Below, in pieces: positions 30,262-40,771 of a DNA stretch of 64,000 nt. The notes under the pieces were generated by a model, which saw nothing but the letters and a program-made list of their open reading frames with translations, was not told the origin of the DNA and did not search any database. Origin of the DNA: Ichthyophis bannanicus (lineage: Eukaryota; Chordata; Amphibia; Gymnophiona; Ichthyophiidae). Every line of letters starts with the position of its first letter. The first letter of the stretch is position 1. Made by a program: the position numbers and the translations under genes. Location of the stretch: assembly GCA_033557465.1 (NCBI GenBank), contig JAWIIG010000025.1:9044501-9108500 (forward strand), in the 5' to 3' direction.

Positions 30262-32335
30262 ATGGAAAAACCAGCTAGTGGTTTCAAAAAATGTTCTTAG
30301 TGTGGCAGTACCATTTCAGCCACTGATACCCATGACTGGTTTCTCAAATGCCTTGGTCCAGACCACAGCCATCAGAATGTCCTCTATGTAAAAAGATGGC
30401 AAAGAGAGGCCTACAAGATCGAACTGCTAAATTAGGGACACTCTTTGCCTCAGACACGGTTTCTGGCATCGACGTCATTGAGGGCATCGTCTTCCTCTCA
30501 TGGATCTCAGGTATCGAAACATAAGTCGTCTTTGAAGAAAAGCTCCTCCCTTAAGGGTAGATCTCTTTCTAAACATAGAGATGCCTTGAGCGTTGCCCTG
30601 GAGGTGGATCGGCCAGCCAAACAACCCAGGAGGGAGAATTCTTCCTCCAAAGCCATTGAGGGGTCCCAGGATGCTCCCGAGGCTTCCACCTTTGGAGTAC
30701 TTCTGGTGCCATGTTCCGAGACTGTAGCCCGCATCCCTGGTACCTATACCCAAGCATCGGCGGGCTCTATGGATCAGCGTATCCTGGCTATTAAACGAAG
30801 CCTAGCGGCTCGCAGCTTCGGTACCATTCAGATCTTTACCGGCGGTACCGCTGACACCGGCATCATCTACGGTACCGATGCAAACCACATCAAGTTATAT
30901 GACCCTTGATACACTGCTGCCCATGCCTGCCCTCGAATCCATCCCAGGTACCGGAGGTTCATCGAGGCAGCTTCCTCGATCCGATACCAACTTTGATCAG
31001 TATGGAACCTTAAAGGAGCATGGACATTGTGCATGCCAATACTTCGAGTTTTCCGATTCCTCTGATGATGAATCGCTCGATTCCCGGAGACTCTAGAGCA
31101 GGGGTTCTCAACCCTAACCTCGGGACCCACCTAGCCAGTCGGGTTTTCAGGATAACCACAATGAATATGCATGGGAGAGATTTGCATATAATGGAGGCAG
31201 TGTATGCAAATCTCTCTCATACTTATTCATTGTGGTTATCCTGAAAACCCGACTGGCTAGGTGGGTCCCGAGGACAGGGTTGAGAACCCCTGCTCTAGAG
31301 TATACTGAAGAATCCTCCTCCTTTGCCGGAACGGGTCATTTTCCCCCCCCCCCCCCGAAGATGTCTTTTCAAGAATTTATTTGAGACGTAGCAAGGGGCC
31401 TTTCCATAACAGTCACATCTGAAAAAAAACCTAGAGCAGAGGAATTGGAGATTCTCATCCTACAGCTCCTAAGGAAGTGGCCACGCTTCCAATTCACTGC
31501 ATACTCCATGATCTAATGCTCCGGATGTGGGAGACACCCCTCACTATTTCTCTGCATACTTGATGGCTCGATACCATGCATCGAGTACCGGAGTGTCCCA
31601 GCTTCCAAAAGACGCAATTACCGCACCACTCAATGGAAGTGGAATCGGCAGTGCATCGGATTAGAAGTTCTAAGACGCATTCTTCTAACCCTCTGGGTAG
31701 AGAATTGAGAACTGTTGATGCTTTTGGGCTTCAGTGTTTTCAGGCTTCCATGCCATCAGCCACAATAAGCTCATACATACTATATATGGGTATGTCCCTC
31801 AAAGAGGTTACTAGGGATCTTGAGTCAATGTCATCTCTTCTCCACGATGATAAAAGAGCTGACTATTTCACCCTGGTCAGACATGCCCAAAACGTCTCAA
31901 AGTTTGTCAATAGAGCAACTTTTGACTGCTTTGAGTGCACCAATAGAGCCACATCAGTTTGCATCGGTGTGTGCAGAATTGTTTGGCTCCAGGCATCAGT
32001 TCTTGAGCAATGAGTTCAAGATAAACTGGGTAATATTCCTTTCACAGGTGAAAACCTTTTTGGCAAGGACTGGAAAGATAAAGCTTCTCAGTTAGAATCT
32101 GAGAACACCACTTTAAATAGGCTTTCTAGGACTACTGCCTACTTTCCTAAGAAGAAATCAGCTGCAAAGAAAACTTTTTTCAAGAAGAAGAAATGTTACC
32201 CTTTTTACACCCCTGCTTCTCAATACCAACCTCAGGGTGCTCAGAAGAAACAACAATCTCACAAATAACAGAAGAAGCCACAGGCTTCTAAGAATCAACC
32301 AGCTCTGCAGGCTAAATCTGCTCCTGGTTTTTGAC
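30262..32335 (+). pseudogene. A4 Gag-like ORF1 (with MITE)
   Basis: It starts MEKPASGFKKCS with an immediate stop in the first Cys pair (30298-30300). Readable segments are TISATDTHDWFLKCLGPDH, the Ser/Lys linker SLKGRSLSKHRDALSVALEV, SMDQRILAIKRSLAA, and the C-terminal domain from SFQEFI (31363) through VDAFGLQCFQASMPSATI to a basic tail (KKKSAAKKTFFKKKK-like). A MITE at 31099-31292 and a C run at 31340 lie inside. It belongs to the same Gag family as A2 and is not functional. Confidence 0.7.
31099..31292. mobile_element. palindromic hAT-type MITE
   Basis: A 194-bp element is an almost complete palindrome: it begins caggggttctcaaccc and ends with the complement. The 8-bp duplication ctctagag flanks it (31091-31098 and 31293-31300). 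The 8-bp duplication and the CAGGGGTTCTCAAC terminus fit non-autonomous hAT elements. It interrupts the A4 Gag. Confidence 0.85.
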
Positions 32336-32339
32336 TGTT

Positions 32340-34175
32340 TCCTAGAGAACATTAGTCACTCTGCCTCTGGAGAATCCCAACCCCCTCCACATTGACAGCA
32401 GACTCTCTCAATATGCCCACAGGTAGCATCTCATTACTTCAGAGCAGTGGAAGCTGACCATAGTAAAAGAGTGGTACAGACGTCATCTAAAAAATCTACC
32501 CCCCTTCACTCTAGTAAGGGAATATCCTTCTCGGCCCCCTCTCACTGCTCTTCTGCTGCAGGAGGTGACCTCTTCTATGGTGCCTTTAAGACAGAAGAGA
32601 AGTTCCAACATCTCAACAGGGATGGGTTTCTACTTTCTCATCCCAAAGAAAACTAGAGGGTACAGACCCATCCTGGACCACAGAAAACCCGAACAAAGTT
32701 TCTGTCAGCAAGAAATTCAAGATGGTCTCTCTAGGGTCCTTCCTACCCTATCTTCAGAGTTAGGATTGGCTCTGTTCTGTAGATCTAAAAGAAGTCCTTA
32801 TTCATCCAGAACACAGGAAATATTTATGCTTCATGTTTCAGGGAAGACACTATCAATACAAAGACCTTCCTTTCGGACTTGCCTCTGCCCCAAGAGTCTT
32901 CACAAAGTGCATGGCGGTCGTAATCGTATTTCTAAGATCTCTAGAGATATTTGTCTTCCCTTACTTAGGCAACTGGCTCATAAAGACAGACCCTTCTCAA
33001 GAGGTCTGCCTGTGTCTCTCCCATACCATGTAGGTACTGCATCATTTGGGATTTGGGATAAATCTTCCAAAATTCCATCTTGTTCTTACTCAAACACTAG
33101 AGTTCATAGGAGCTCTCTTAAACACTCAGCAGTCAAGGGCTTTTCTGTCCCAACCCTACTGCACTCATCTCATTCAAGTGGCATCTCAAGTTCATCTCAG
33201 AGACCACCTAACTGCCCGAGAAATGATGCAGCTTCTAGGTCATATGGCCTCAACAGTATATGTAGTATCATATGTCCATCTACGCATGCACACAGCCCAA
33301 TGGGCTCTAGCCACCCAATGAAAACAGGCCTCAGGCCATCTCGGCGACAAGATACGAGTCTCTACCTCCCTGGCCACATCCCTTCAATGGTGGTGGTCCC
33401 CAGAGAATCTCCTTGTCTGGTCACCTTTTCAGATGCCTCCACATCAATGTACCCTGATGGAAGGCCCATCTAGGGACTCTTACCACCCAGAGCCTCTGGA
33501 CAGAACAGAAATCGCAACTCCAGATAAATCTGCTAGAACTTCGGACTATCTTCAATACCTTCAGGGTGCTTCAAGATCATCTACGATCCCACAGGTTCCT
33601 CATCCAGATGGACAATCAGGTAACAATGTTCTATGTAAACAAGCAGGGAGGAACAGGCTCTTCATCTCTGGTCCTTTGCCATTGTTCATCAGATACACCT
33701 CCAAGCGGTGTACCTCCTAGGGGAGCAAAATGTCTTGGCAGATAAATTGAGCTTGATCCTTCTTCCCTCACGAATGGTCTCTCCATATGGAGACAGCATC
33801 CTTCATCTTTCATACCTGGAGGACTCTGGAGATAGATCTGTTTGCCACACTTCAGAATGCCAAGCTTCCTGCACCAGAACTCCCATGTCTGGCAACCGGC
33901 AAGTAGATGCTTTTCACCTCCACTGGGACTGAGGGTTCCTGTATGCCTTTCCTCCCATTCCCCTAATCTTCAAGACCCCTTTCAAATGCCAGGCGGACAG
34001 AGGCTTCATGATACTCATAGCCCTGCGCTGGTCACGTCAACCATGGTTTCCTCTTCTGCTACGTCTGTCTCAGACTCAACCCTTAGATCTCGGATCTGCT
34101 CCAGATCTCCTCTCCCAGGAGGAGGGGACTCTGCTCCATCCCAATCTGCAGTTTCTCCACCTCATGGCATGGCTG
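32340..34175 (+). pseudogene. A4 RT / RNase H / methylase-like remnants
   Basis: RT pieces: FYFLIPKKTRGYRPILDH, YQYKDLPFGLASAPRVFTK, and FPYLGNWLIKT at the active site (about 32965), where YLDD has become YLGN and both catalytic Asp residues are lost. RNase H pieces: a TFSDAS remnant near 33425, MDNQVTMFYVNKQGG-like text in shifted frames (33605-33650), and LADKLS (about 33735). The methylase-like region follows near 33830-34120. There are many stops and shifts. Confidence 0.7.
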
Positions 34176-34179
34176 CTGA

Positions 34180-35170
34180 AAGCATAGCATTGCAAAATCT
34201 TAACCTTTCTCAAAAGGTAAAGGAGATCCTGTTAGCCTCTAGGAAGCCATCCACCAAACATTCATACTCTTTCAAATGGCGTAGATTTTCTCACTGGTGT
34301 TCCCAGAAGGATCTCAATCCCTTCTCGGTTCCAGTGGAGGCCCTTTACAGTATCTCCTTTACCTGTCCTCATCTGGTCTTTCAGCCTCTCATCTCTTGGA
34401 TGGACAGCCCATTTCCTCACAGCTGCTAGTAGTGTGCTTCATGAGAGGCCTTTTGTGACTACGTCTCCTATCCGACCACCACCGTTAATGTGGGATCTCA
34501 ACGTCGTTCTAGGGCAATTTCCTAAGCCGCCCTTTGAGCCTTTGGTCACAACCTTGCTGAAGTTTCTAACATAGAAGGTCATCTTCCTTATTGCCCTCAC
34601 TTCAGCTGGACGCATTAGTGAGTTTCAAGCTTTGGTGGCAGACCCACCTTTCACGCGCTTCCACCATGGCAAGGTCGTATGTAGTTCTCACCCACACTTT
34701 ATGCCAAAGGTGGTATCTCCTTTTCATTTGAATCAGTCAGTTTACCTTTCTGTCTTTTTGCTTAGACCACATTCATCTAGGGCAGAGGCAGCCCTTCATA
34801 TTCTTGACTGCAAATGTGCCTTAGCATTTTATCTTCAAAGGACTCGAGAGCATCGCAAGGCCTCTCAGTTGTTCATCTCCTTTGACCCTAGTCACCTGGG
34901 GTTAGCAGTATCTAAACATACTCTCTCTAAATGGATAGCATATTGTATCTTGTTTGCTTATGATAAAGAGGACTATCCCTTGAGGGTCATGTCACTGCCC
35001 ATAATGTTCATGCCATGGCCACTTCAATGCTCTGTAACCATTGATGAAATCTGCAAAGCAGCAACTGGGTCTTTGGTCCATACTTTGCTGCTCATTACGG
35101 TCTGGACAAGGACTCCCACCTGGATGACATGTTTAGTCAAGCTGTTCTCCAGCACCTCTTTCAGAGTTAA
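34180..35170 (+). pseudogene. A4 tyrosine recombinase remnant
   Basis: Pieces: RKPSTKHSYSFKWRRFSHWC, then a box I region with AGRISEFQAL (about 34610), PFTRFHHGKV, FHLNQSVYLSVF, ILDCKCALAFYLQRTREHR and DPSHLGLAVSKHTLS. Box II text (ITAHNVHAMA-like, about 34995) and the Tyr region (about 35090) are readable only in other frames. The HxxR Arg is replaced by His. It is inactive. Confidence 0.7.
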
Positions 35171-35294
35171 GGGCAACTCCCACCCTCCCTCCCGGAATTT
35201 ACTGATACCAGACATCCATAGAAGATTCATGACCTCTGGAAGCCTCCCGTGAGGCAAACCCACTGGTTCTGAGGTCATTTTCTCTGGCATCTGA

Positions 35295-35420
35295 GAGCTA
35301 GGGAGTCATCCATATAGGAGGACTACATTTCTACTTGTTCCTGGAGATAGTGTAGTTACTCACCTGTAACAGGTGATCTCCCGGAACAGCAGGAATTTAG
35401 TCTTCACAAACCCACCCTCC
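35295..35420 (+). repeat. ICR of A4
   Basis: Arms gaggactacatttctacttg with ttcctggagatagtg, and actcacctgtaacaggtgat with cagcaggaatttagtcttcac, are complementary to the left and right A4 termini. Confidence 0.75.
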
Positions 35421-35485
35421 TCCCTTAGGAGTTTTAGGTTTTCTTTTTCTCTCCTTTGCTTTCAGCTACAAACTCAACTGAAGAG

Positions 35486-35832
35486 CACTGTTCCCTCTAA
35501 GCTGTGCGCGTGTGTGCGTGCGCACACCTCGCCGAGCAAGCACACATACTTTACAACAGAGCGCACAAAAATTACGGTTCTGATTCTGATAGAAAACAAC
35601 ACAGACGTCTTAAAATTTAAAAGTTGTGTATTTACGGGGTTTTCACAAGTTCTACAATATTTTCTAGTGCAATCAGTGTGGTGTACATACTGTATTCTGA
35701 CGTGTAATCAAATTTTAAAGTATATAACTCCGAGTGTCGTTATGTGGCGCACAGAAATTTAACCTTCCTTCAAAAGCTGCACAGCTGATATTTTATGCGC
35801 CCATAGCCTACAGAAAATTAGAGGGAACATTG
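35486..35832. mobile_element. hAT-type non-autonomous element
   Basis: A 347-bp element with terminal inverted repeats cactgttccctctaa and ttagagggaacattg, flanked by the perfect 8-bp duplication ctgaagag (35478-35485 and 35833-35840). It has no ORF. The duplication length and the CANTG ends fit the hAT superfamily. It lies in the A4 right-end region, so it is younger than A4. Confidence 0.88.
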
Positions 35833-35840
35833 CTGAAGAG

Positions 35841-36012
35841 CGAGAGTTGGGAAGGCAGCAACACAGGCGCAGTGGGATGCTCCCAAAAGCTTTCCTAAGG
35901 ATGCTGGGGAGCGTTCCCGCGCAGGCTCCATCGGTACCGATATCACCCATATATGAAGACTAAATTCCTGCAGTTCCGGAAATCATCTGTTAAGGTGAGT
36001 ACGCTTTATTTT
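35841..36012 (+). repeat. right ITR of A4
   Basis: agagttgggaaggcagc, cagtgggatgctcccaaaa, ctggggagcgttcccgc and atcggtaccgat precede the end at gttaaggtgagtacgcttta. Confidence 0.8.
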
Positions 36013-36527
36013 GGTTGATGTCCGGATACTGTATCATCAAGGATCCCCGAAGAGATTTACTCACTCCGATATTCCCCTTTAATTTCTTTTATCCCCAATT
36101 TCATTTATTATTTACACTATGACTTTTGCTTTTAACATATATACATTTACCCCCTGTCATGGTGTCCCAATGATATCTTTTATTTAGCTGATTATTTATT
36201 ATGGCTTTTAGCCCAGTTGGCCATCTTTAGTCTTATAATTATGTTTTGTTGGTTTATAACCCCTTCTTAATTTTTGAGTCTGCTTTTATGATCAGGTCTG
36301 GTGGGTTATTTATTTATCATTGTTCACCTTTGGACTGTCATCTCCTGTGGAACCCATTTTATCCTAATTAGGATATAAAAAAGCATGGGACAAACAGAGG
36401 ATCTCTAAAGGTAAAAAGGGGACTGCTGTAGTTATGGAAGGACAGAATAGGCCATGTGGTCTTTTTCTGTCATCATATTTCTATGTTTCTACCTCAGAAT
36501 CTGCTGGGCTCCCTAATAAACATATAA
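36013..36527 (+). repeat. repeat R, copy b: first pieces
   Basis: From about 36280 (tgatcaggtctggtgg) the sequence follows copy a in complement as far as cctaattaggata (36352-36364). It is broken by a CR1 tail (36365-36494) and continues as cagaatctgctgggctccct to 36527. Before 36280 copy a offers no comparison, because DIRS A4 begins there. That stretch (36013-36280) is AT-rich and otherwise unremarkable. Confidence 0.65.
36365..36494 (+). mobile_element. short CR1-type 3' end
   Basis: About 130 bp (gcatgggacaaacagagg to tttctatgtttct) match the 3' end of the CR1 copy at 25795-25905. It is 5'-truncated and has no coding part. Confidence 0.7.
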
Positions 36528-36769
36528 CACAGGTACACTGATTCCTATAGATTTTGGGGTGCTGAATCCAGGAAAAATAGCCAAAATGTTCCATCACGTC
36601 ACGTTTTCTTGCAAAATTAGATTTCTTACCCATATAAGGAATGTTCACATAATTTCTTTTTAGCCGACTGCAGTTTATTTTCTTGGCCCAAAATAGAGGT
36701 TGTAATGGTTAACTAACTAGAAACACTCCCTCATGATATTTTAAGAGTGTTTTGTATTCATTTTATACA

Positions 36770-37001
36770 TTAACAGGACAATTGGGAGGCGGGGCTAAAT
36801 CCAGTACTCGCGCTGGCGCATGTTCTTTCCTGTTCGCCTCGCCTCGTTCGCTCGCTCAAACACGGTGGTTGCGACATGAACGTTCCTGTCAAATTTCAGT
36901 TTCTTGCAAGTTCATTATTACCTTTTGTTTGCTCAGTCGTAATCCAGCTTTATTCCGAAGTGGTTCACTACAGTTGTAGTTTGCAGTGCTGTGTATTTGT
37001 G
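36770..37001 (+). promoter_or_regulatory. CpG-rich leader of the TIR transposon
   Basis: GC- and CpG-richer than its surroundings (ggaggcggggctaaatccag, cgcgctggcgca, cgcctcgcctcgttcgctcg), just upstream of the transposase start at 37002. No TATA box is obvious. A promoter role is inferred from position only. Confidence 0.4.
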
Positions 37002-39096
37002 ATGGCTCACAGAGCCAGAGGTTGCGTCAACTCTCCGGACAGTTTTGTTTTATTTGTGGGGAATATACCGTGAAAAAGCGGCAGAGGAACATTTCTGCAT
37101 TTATTAAAAAAGTATATTTCGCCTATTTCGGTTTGAAGTTAGGCGATCAAGACAAACCGTGGGCTCCTCACAAAGTGTGCAAGACATGTGAGGAAGATCT
37201 ACGCCTATGGATGAAAGGTAAAAAACAAGCATTTCGTTTCGGAATACCTATGATGTGGCGTGAACAAAGAGACCACAGCAGTGACTGCTATTTTTGCTCT
37301 TGCATTGTTTTTTTTATTTATTTTTTATTTATTTTTTTATATACCGCGCTATTGAAATCAGCGCGGTTTACAGTAAAACTGAACAGAGCAACAATGCATT
37401 AAATATCACAATGTGCTTACATAGAACAAGGCATAAACAAACTGGGATAACAGGGAAACTATTCACATGGGTATGTACAAATATTTACATAGAGTTAAGT
37501 ATTTCAGTAAACCGTGGGCATTTATAGGTCAGATGGGGGAATGTGTAGGTCTAAGGGGGATGAGTATCTAGCCATTTTCATGTTGTGTGATAGGGCAGTA
37601 TATGTGTGGTGTGAGTGAAAATGAATTATGTTTTTCGGGCAAGGTTTCAGGCAAGGTTTCAGGCAAGGTTTCATTGTGAAGGGATACAACTTAAAAAATA
37701 AGAACGTAATAAGTTACCCCAACCTTCCCTCAGCAATTAGGCCTATGCCTCATAGCAACGAAGTACCTGTGCCTGAACCACCAAAATCTTTGGATCAGAT
37801 TTGTGTGGACGGTTCTGATCATGATGAGACTCATCAGATGGCTTTTCCCGATGAGTCCAGTACTTCCGAGTTTGAAACTGAACCAGATCCGAAACCTGAA
37901 CTTTTCTCTCAAGCTGAATTGAATGATTTAGTCCGGGACTTAGGACTCCCAAAAGATGCTGCCCAACTGCTAGGTTCTCGGCTTAAACAGAAAAATCTAT
38001 TGTCACCAGGAACAACGTTTTTTTGGTACCGCAACCGCGAGACACAATTTTTGAAGTATTTCAGCAAAGAGGAAGATTTGGTATTTTGCAACGATATATA
38101 CGGAGTGATGGAAAAGTTTAAACTCAAGTATGATCCTGCTGAATGGCGGCTGTTCATTGATTCGTCAAAAGACAGCATAAAAGGTGTTGTTCTTCATAAT
38201 GGCAACACATTTGCTTCAGTTCCTATTGCTCACTCTGTTATTCTCCAAGAAAAATACGAGAATTTGGCCCTGATTCTTCAGAAGATTCGTTATGATGAGC
38301 ATAAGTGGATGATTTGTGGAGACTTTAAAATTCTATCCATGCTATTAGGGCAGCAATCCGGTTTCACCAAATATCCCTGCTTCCTTTGCTTGTGGGATAG
38401 CCGGGCCCGCGACCTACACTGGGGGAAAAAGACTGGCCAATTCGGGAGTATTTGAGACCCGGTGAGAAAAATGTTCTTCATGAGAGCTTGGTACCTCGTG
38501 ATAAAATTCTATTACCACCTCTCCACATTAAGTTGGGTCTCATTAAGCAATTCATCAAGTCCCTTCCAAAAGATGGTGAGTGCTTTCGGTACCTTTGCTC
38601 AAAGTTCCCCCGACTTTCTGAAGCAAAGCTAAAGGAAGGAGTGTTTGTTGGCACTGATATAAGGAAACTCATTTCAGATGGAGCATTCGCTGAAACGATG
38701 TCTGAGAAGGAAAAAGAAGCCTGGGATTCCTTCAAGGATGTTGTTCTCAAATTCTTGGGGAACAGGCGGGATGAGAACTATAAGGATATTGTTGCCAGGA
38801 TGCTCAATAACTTCAAAGAACAAGGCTGTAACATGAGCCTGAAAGTCCATTTCTTGCACTCCCATGTGAACTACTTTCCTGAAAACGTGGGGGCGTACAG
38901 TGAAGAACAAGGTGAAAGGTTTCACCAGGACATCAAGGACGCAGAGAGAAGGTACCAAGGAAGATGGAACACCACTATGATGGCTGATTTCTGCTGGTTG
39001 CTGCTGCGGGAAACCCCAGATGAAAAATACGCCAAGCAGCACACCAAGAGAAGCATTCGGGGGAAGAAGAAACGGGCCCACCAGGAGATTGATTGA
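37002..39096 (+). pseudogene. putative transposase, family not assigned
   Basis: It starts MAHRARGCVNSPDSF. One missing T (about 37044) shifts the frame before CFICGEYTVKKRQRN. The N-terminal domain has Cys pairs (CFICG, KVCKTCEEDLRLW), which look like a ZAD- or THAP-like zinc module. After a LINE-tail insertion the text continues VKGYNLKNKNVISYPNLPSA, then an acidic linker. The core has candidate acidic residues in RLFIDSSKDSIKGV (38149 on), WMICGDFKILSML (about 38320) and SEEQGERFHQDIKDAE (38907 on), with CFLC and RARDLHW between them. A second frameshift lies near 38420. A D-D-E RNase H-like transposase is inferred. I recall similar uncharacterised proteins in many invertebrates, but cannot name a superfamily. 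Confidence 0.75.
37308..37671 (-). mobile_element. L2-type LINE 3' tail in the transposase
   Basis: Minus orientation: an aaat-repeat tail (complement at 37308-37340), the hairpin accgcgctgat...agcgcggt, then 3'UTR sequence. The duplication cattg flanks it (37303-37307 and 37672-37676). The inner edge carries three tandem copies of caaggtttcagg (37640-37671). Removing it restores the transposase frame across TGC ATT GTG AAG. Confidence 0.8.
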
Positions 39097-39700
39097 CCCA
39101 AGAATGACTTTAAAATCTAAACTGTGTTGACAAATATCGTGTTTTTACTAAACTTTGAAATAAAAATTTGCTAGTTATTACCACAGTGTCGGATCTCATT
39201 TATTAGAATTTTATTTTCACACCATCGGGTGTTTGTCTTCATGTATTGCAATGGTGCGGTTTGCGTTTTCTATTCTTACATACATACCTGTACAACATTT
39301 TTTGCACATTTCTTTGCTTTGCTTTGTGTCTAACCTCGCTCTTATATGCTCAATGTTTGTGCACATGTATGTGGCTGTTTTAAGTGCTGACAATTTTGCT
39401 ACCATCACAGTGTGTTTTGTTGACATTACTCTATTCTTATGTGCTGCCTTGTTACAATTTTCTTTATTCTTATTTGAATAACTACTAAACAATTAGTATA
39501 AAGAATTCATCCAAGAAACTTTTATCTCGATCGCATTCAATCTGAAACGTTCACCTCAAACTGCTAACCCAATGTAGCAAAAAATCTGTACGTGATGGAG
39601 CAAATTGGTTACCAGATTTGGATTCAGCGCACCAAAAAACGTAAAAATCAATCGAAACATTAGAGGCAGTTTAAAAAAATTTTTTTTTAGTGTACCTGTG

Positions 39701-40486
39701 TAATTTACTTATATATATGGCTGGATCATTTCTTTTTGGACCCCCCTGTTTTTTTAATCCATCGCAGCCTCAGCATAGCATTCTCTTAAGCCAATACAAC
39801 TCTCTACCTAAGTGACATATGGTTCTCTGCACATATGTTTAACTTAAGTACAAACACAGAATGGTTCATATACTGTTCTTTCATTTAGTAAGCACTTGTT
39901 TTGGAGGCTCTTTATTATTATTCACTTTATTTTTTACTATCATCCTTCTGTTTTGTGAAGCAAACCACCTTTAATGTGATTGGTTAGCCGCACATATGAT
40001 GTATTTGCCTCGCTTTAAACTGAAGCATGGCTTAGTTTTTCATTTCTTTTTGGATGCGATTGACTGAGCAGATGTTTTGTCAGGTTGGTTCCATGTATAA
40101 TGCTTTTGGAAATATACTTTAATATAACTCCTTCGAGGAATCCACCCTTATTTGAGTATGCCATGCTGTCTGGCGATATGGTTTTATTGGGGCTATTATG
40201 TTTTATTGCAACTCAGTCATTTAATCTTTTTGGCGTCCCCAATCTGCTCTTGCCATCTTGCACTTCTACCATTACTATTAAGGCAATATACTATTGTATT
40301 TATAGATTAGAAACATCAAACGGCTTTGGTGTTTTTTGCACTCTGAGGTGGCCCCTGAAAAATAATAACTAGATAGCACATGGCAACCTTCCAAATGTAA
40401 GCCCCTGAGAGAATCTTTTCTGTTCCCTTATAATTCATTTTTGTACATCTCTTTAAATTTTATCAGCGATCAGAGTAGGTCCTATG
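39701..40486 (+). repeat. repeat R, copy b: middle pieces
   Basis: 39701-40017 follows copy a (ggctggatcatttcttttt, gattggttagccgcac, gcctcgcttta). 40018-40470 has no counterpart in copy a, so it is either an insertion here or a deletion there, and I recognise nothing in it. aggtcctatg (40477-40486) is again R and ends exactly where DIRS E begins. Confidence 0.65.
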
Positions 40487-40650
40487 TCTCCTAATCGTCC
40501 CTCCAGGCCAGTCCAGTTACACTTGGCTGGTCAGCATCCTCCAGCAGCTGAGAACTGAGCATGTCAGGATTTTGAGATCCCAGTAGAACTCCCCCTTGAG
40601 CCTCAGCCTCCAATCTCTTAGTTCTCAGCAGCTGTGTGAAGAGCTCTCCC
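40487..40650 (+). repeat. left ITR of E
   Basis: tctcctaatcgtccctcc, ccagcagctgagaactgagc and atgtcaggattttgagatcc, inverse of 53865-53992. Confidence 0.8.
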
Positions 40651-40771
40651 AGTGGACTGGATGTAGGGATGATTAGGACTCCTCATTCCTGTGGTTTAAG
40701 AAAATAAAACGCAGAAAAGAGGGTTTTGGCAGGGAACCTTACAGATCCTGTGGAGTGAGCGGCTGAGGTAC

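Larger units (their letters stand above)
29863..36012 (+). mobile_element. DIRS retrotransposon A4 (diverged family A)
   Basis: Left ITR 29863-30025 (ttccaagaacaagcaggaat), ICR 35295-35420 and right ITR 35841-36012 ending gtgagtacgcttta. Gag, pol and YR are present but heavily decayed. Two MITEs are inserted, at 31099-31292 and at 35486-35832 (the latter in the right ITR region). Divergence from A1-A3 shows an older insertion. Repeat R lies on both sides, in opposite orientations. Confidence 0.8.
36528..39700 (+). mobile_element. TIR DNA transposon with an unassigned transposase
   Basis: The terminal inverted repeat is CACAGGTACACT at both ends (36528-36539 and 39689-39700). Subterminal inverted blocks also match: ggtgctgaatcca at 36558-36570 versus ggattcagcgcacc at 39621-39634, and a ccatcacgt block further in on each side. 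The target duplication is TAA (36525-36527 and 39701-39703). Repeat R copy a has the uninterrupted site (in complement), with one TAA. Without a later LINE-tail insertion (37308-37671) the element is about 2.8 kb. It encodes one protein, broken by two frameshifts and that insertion. Confidence 0.88.
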
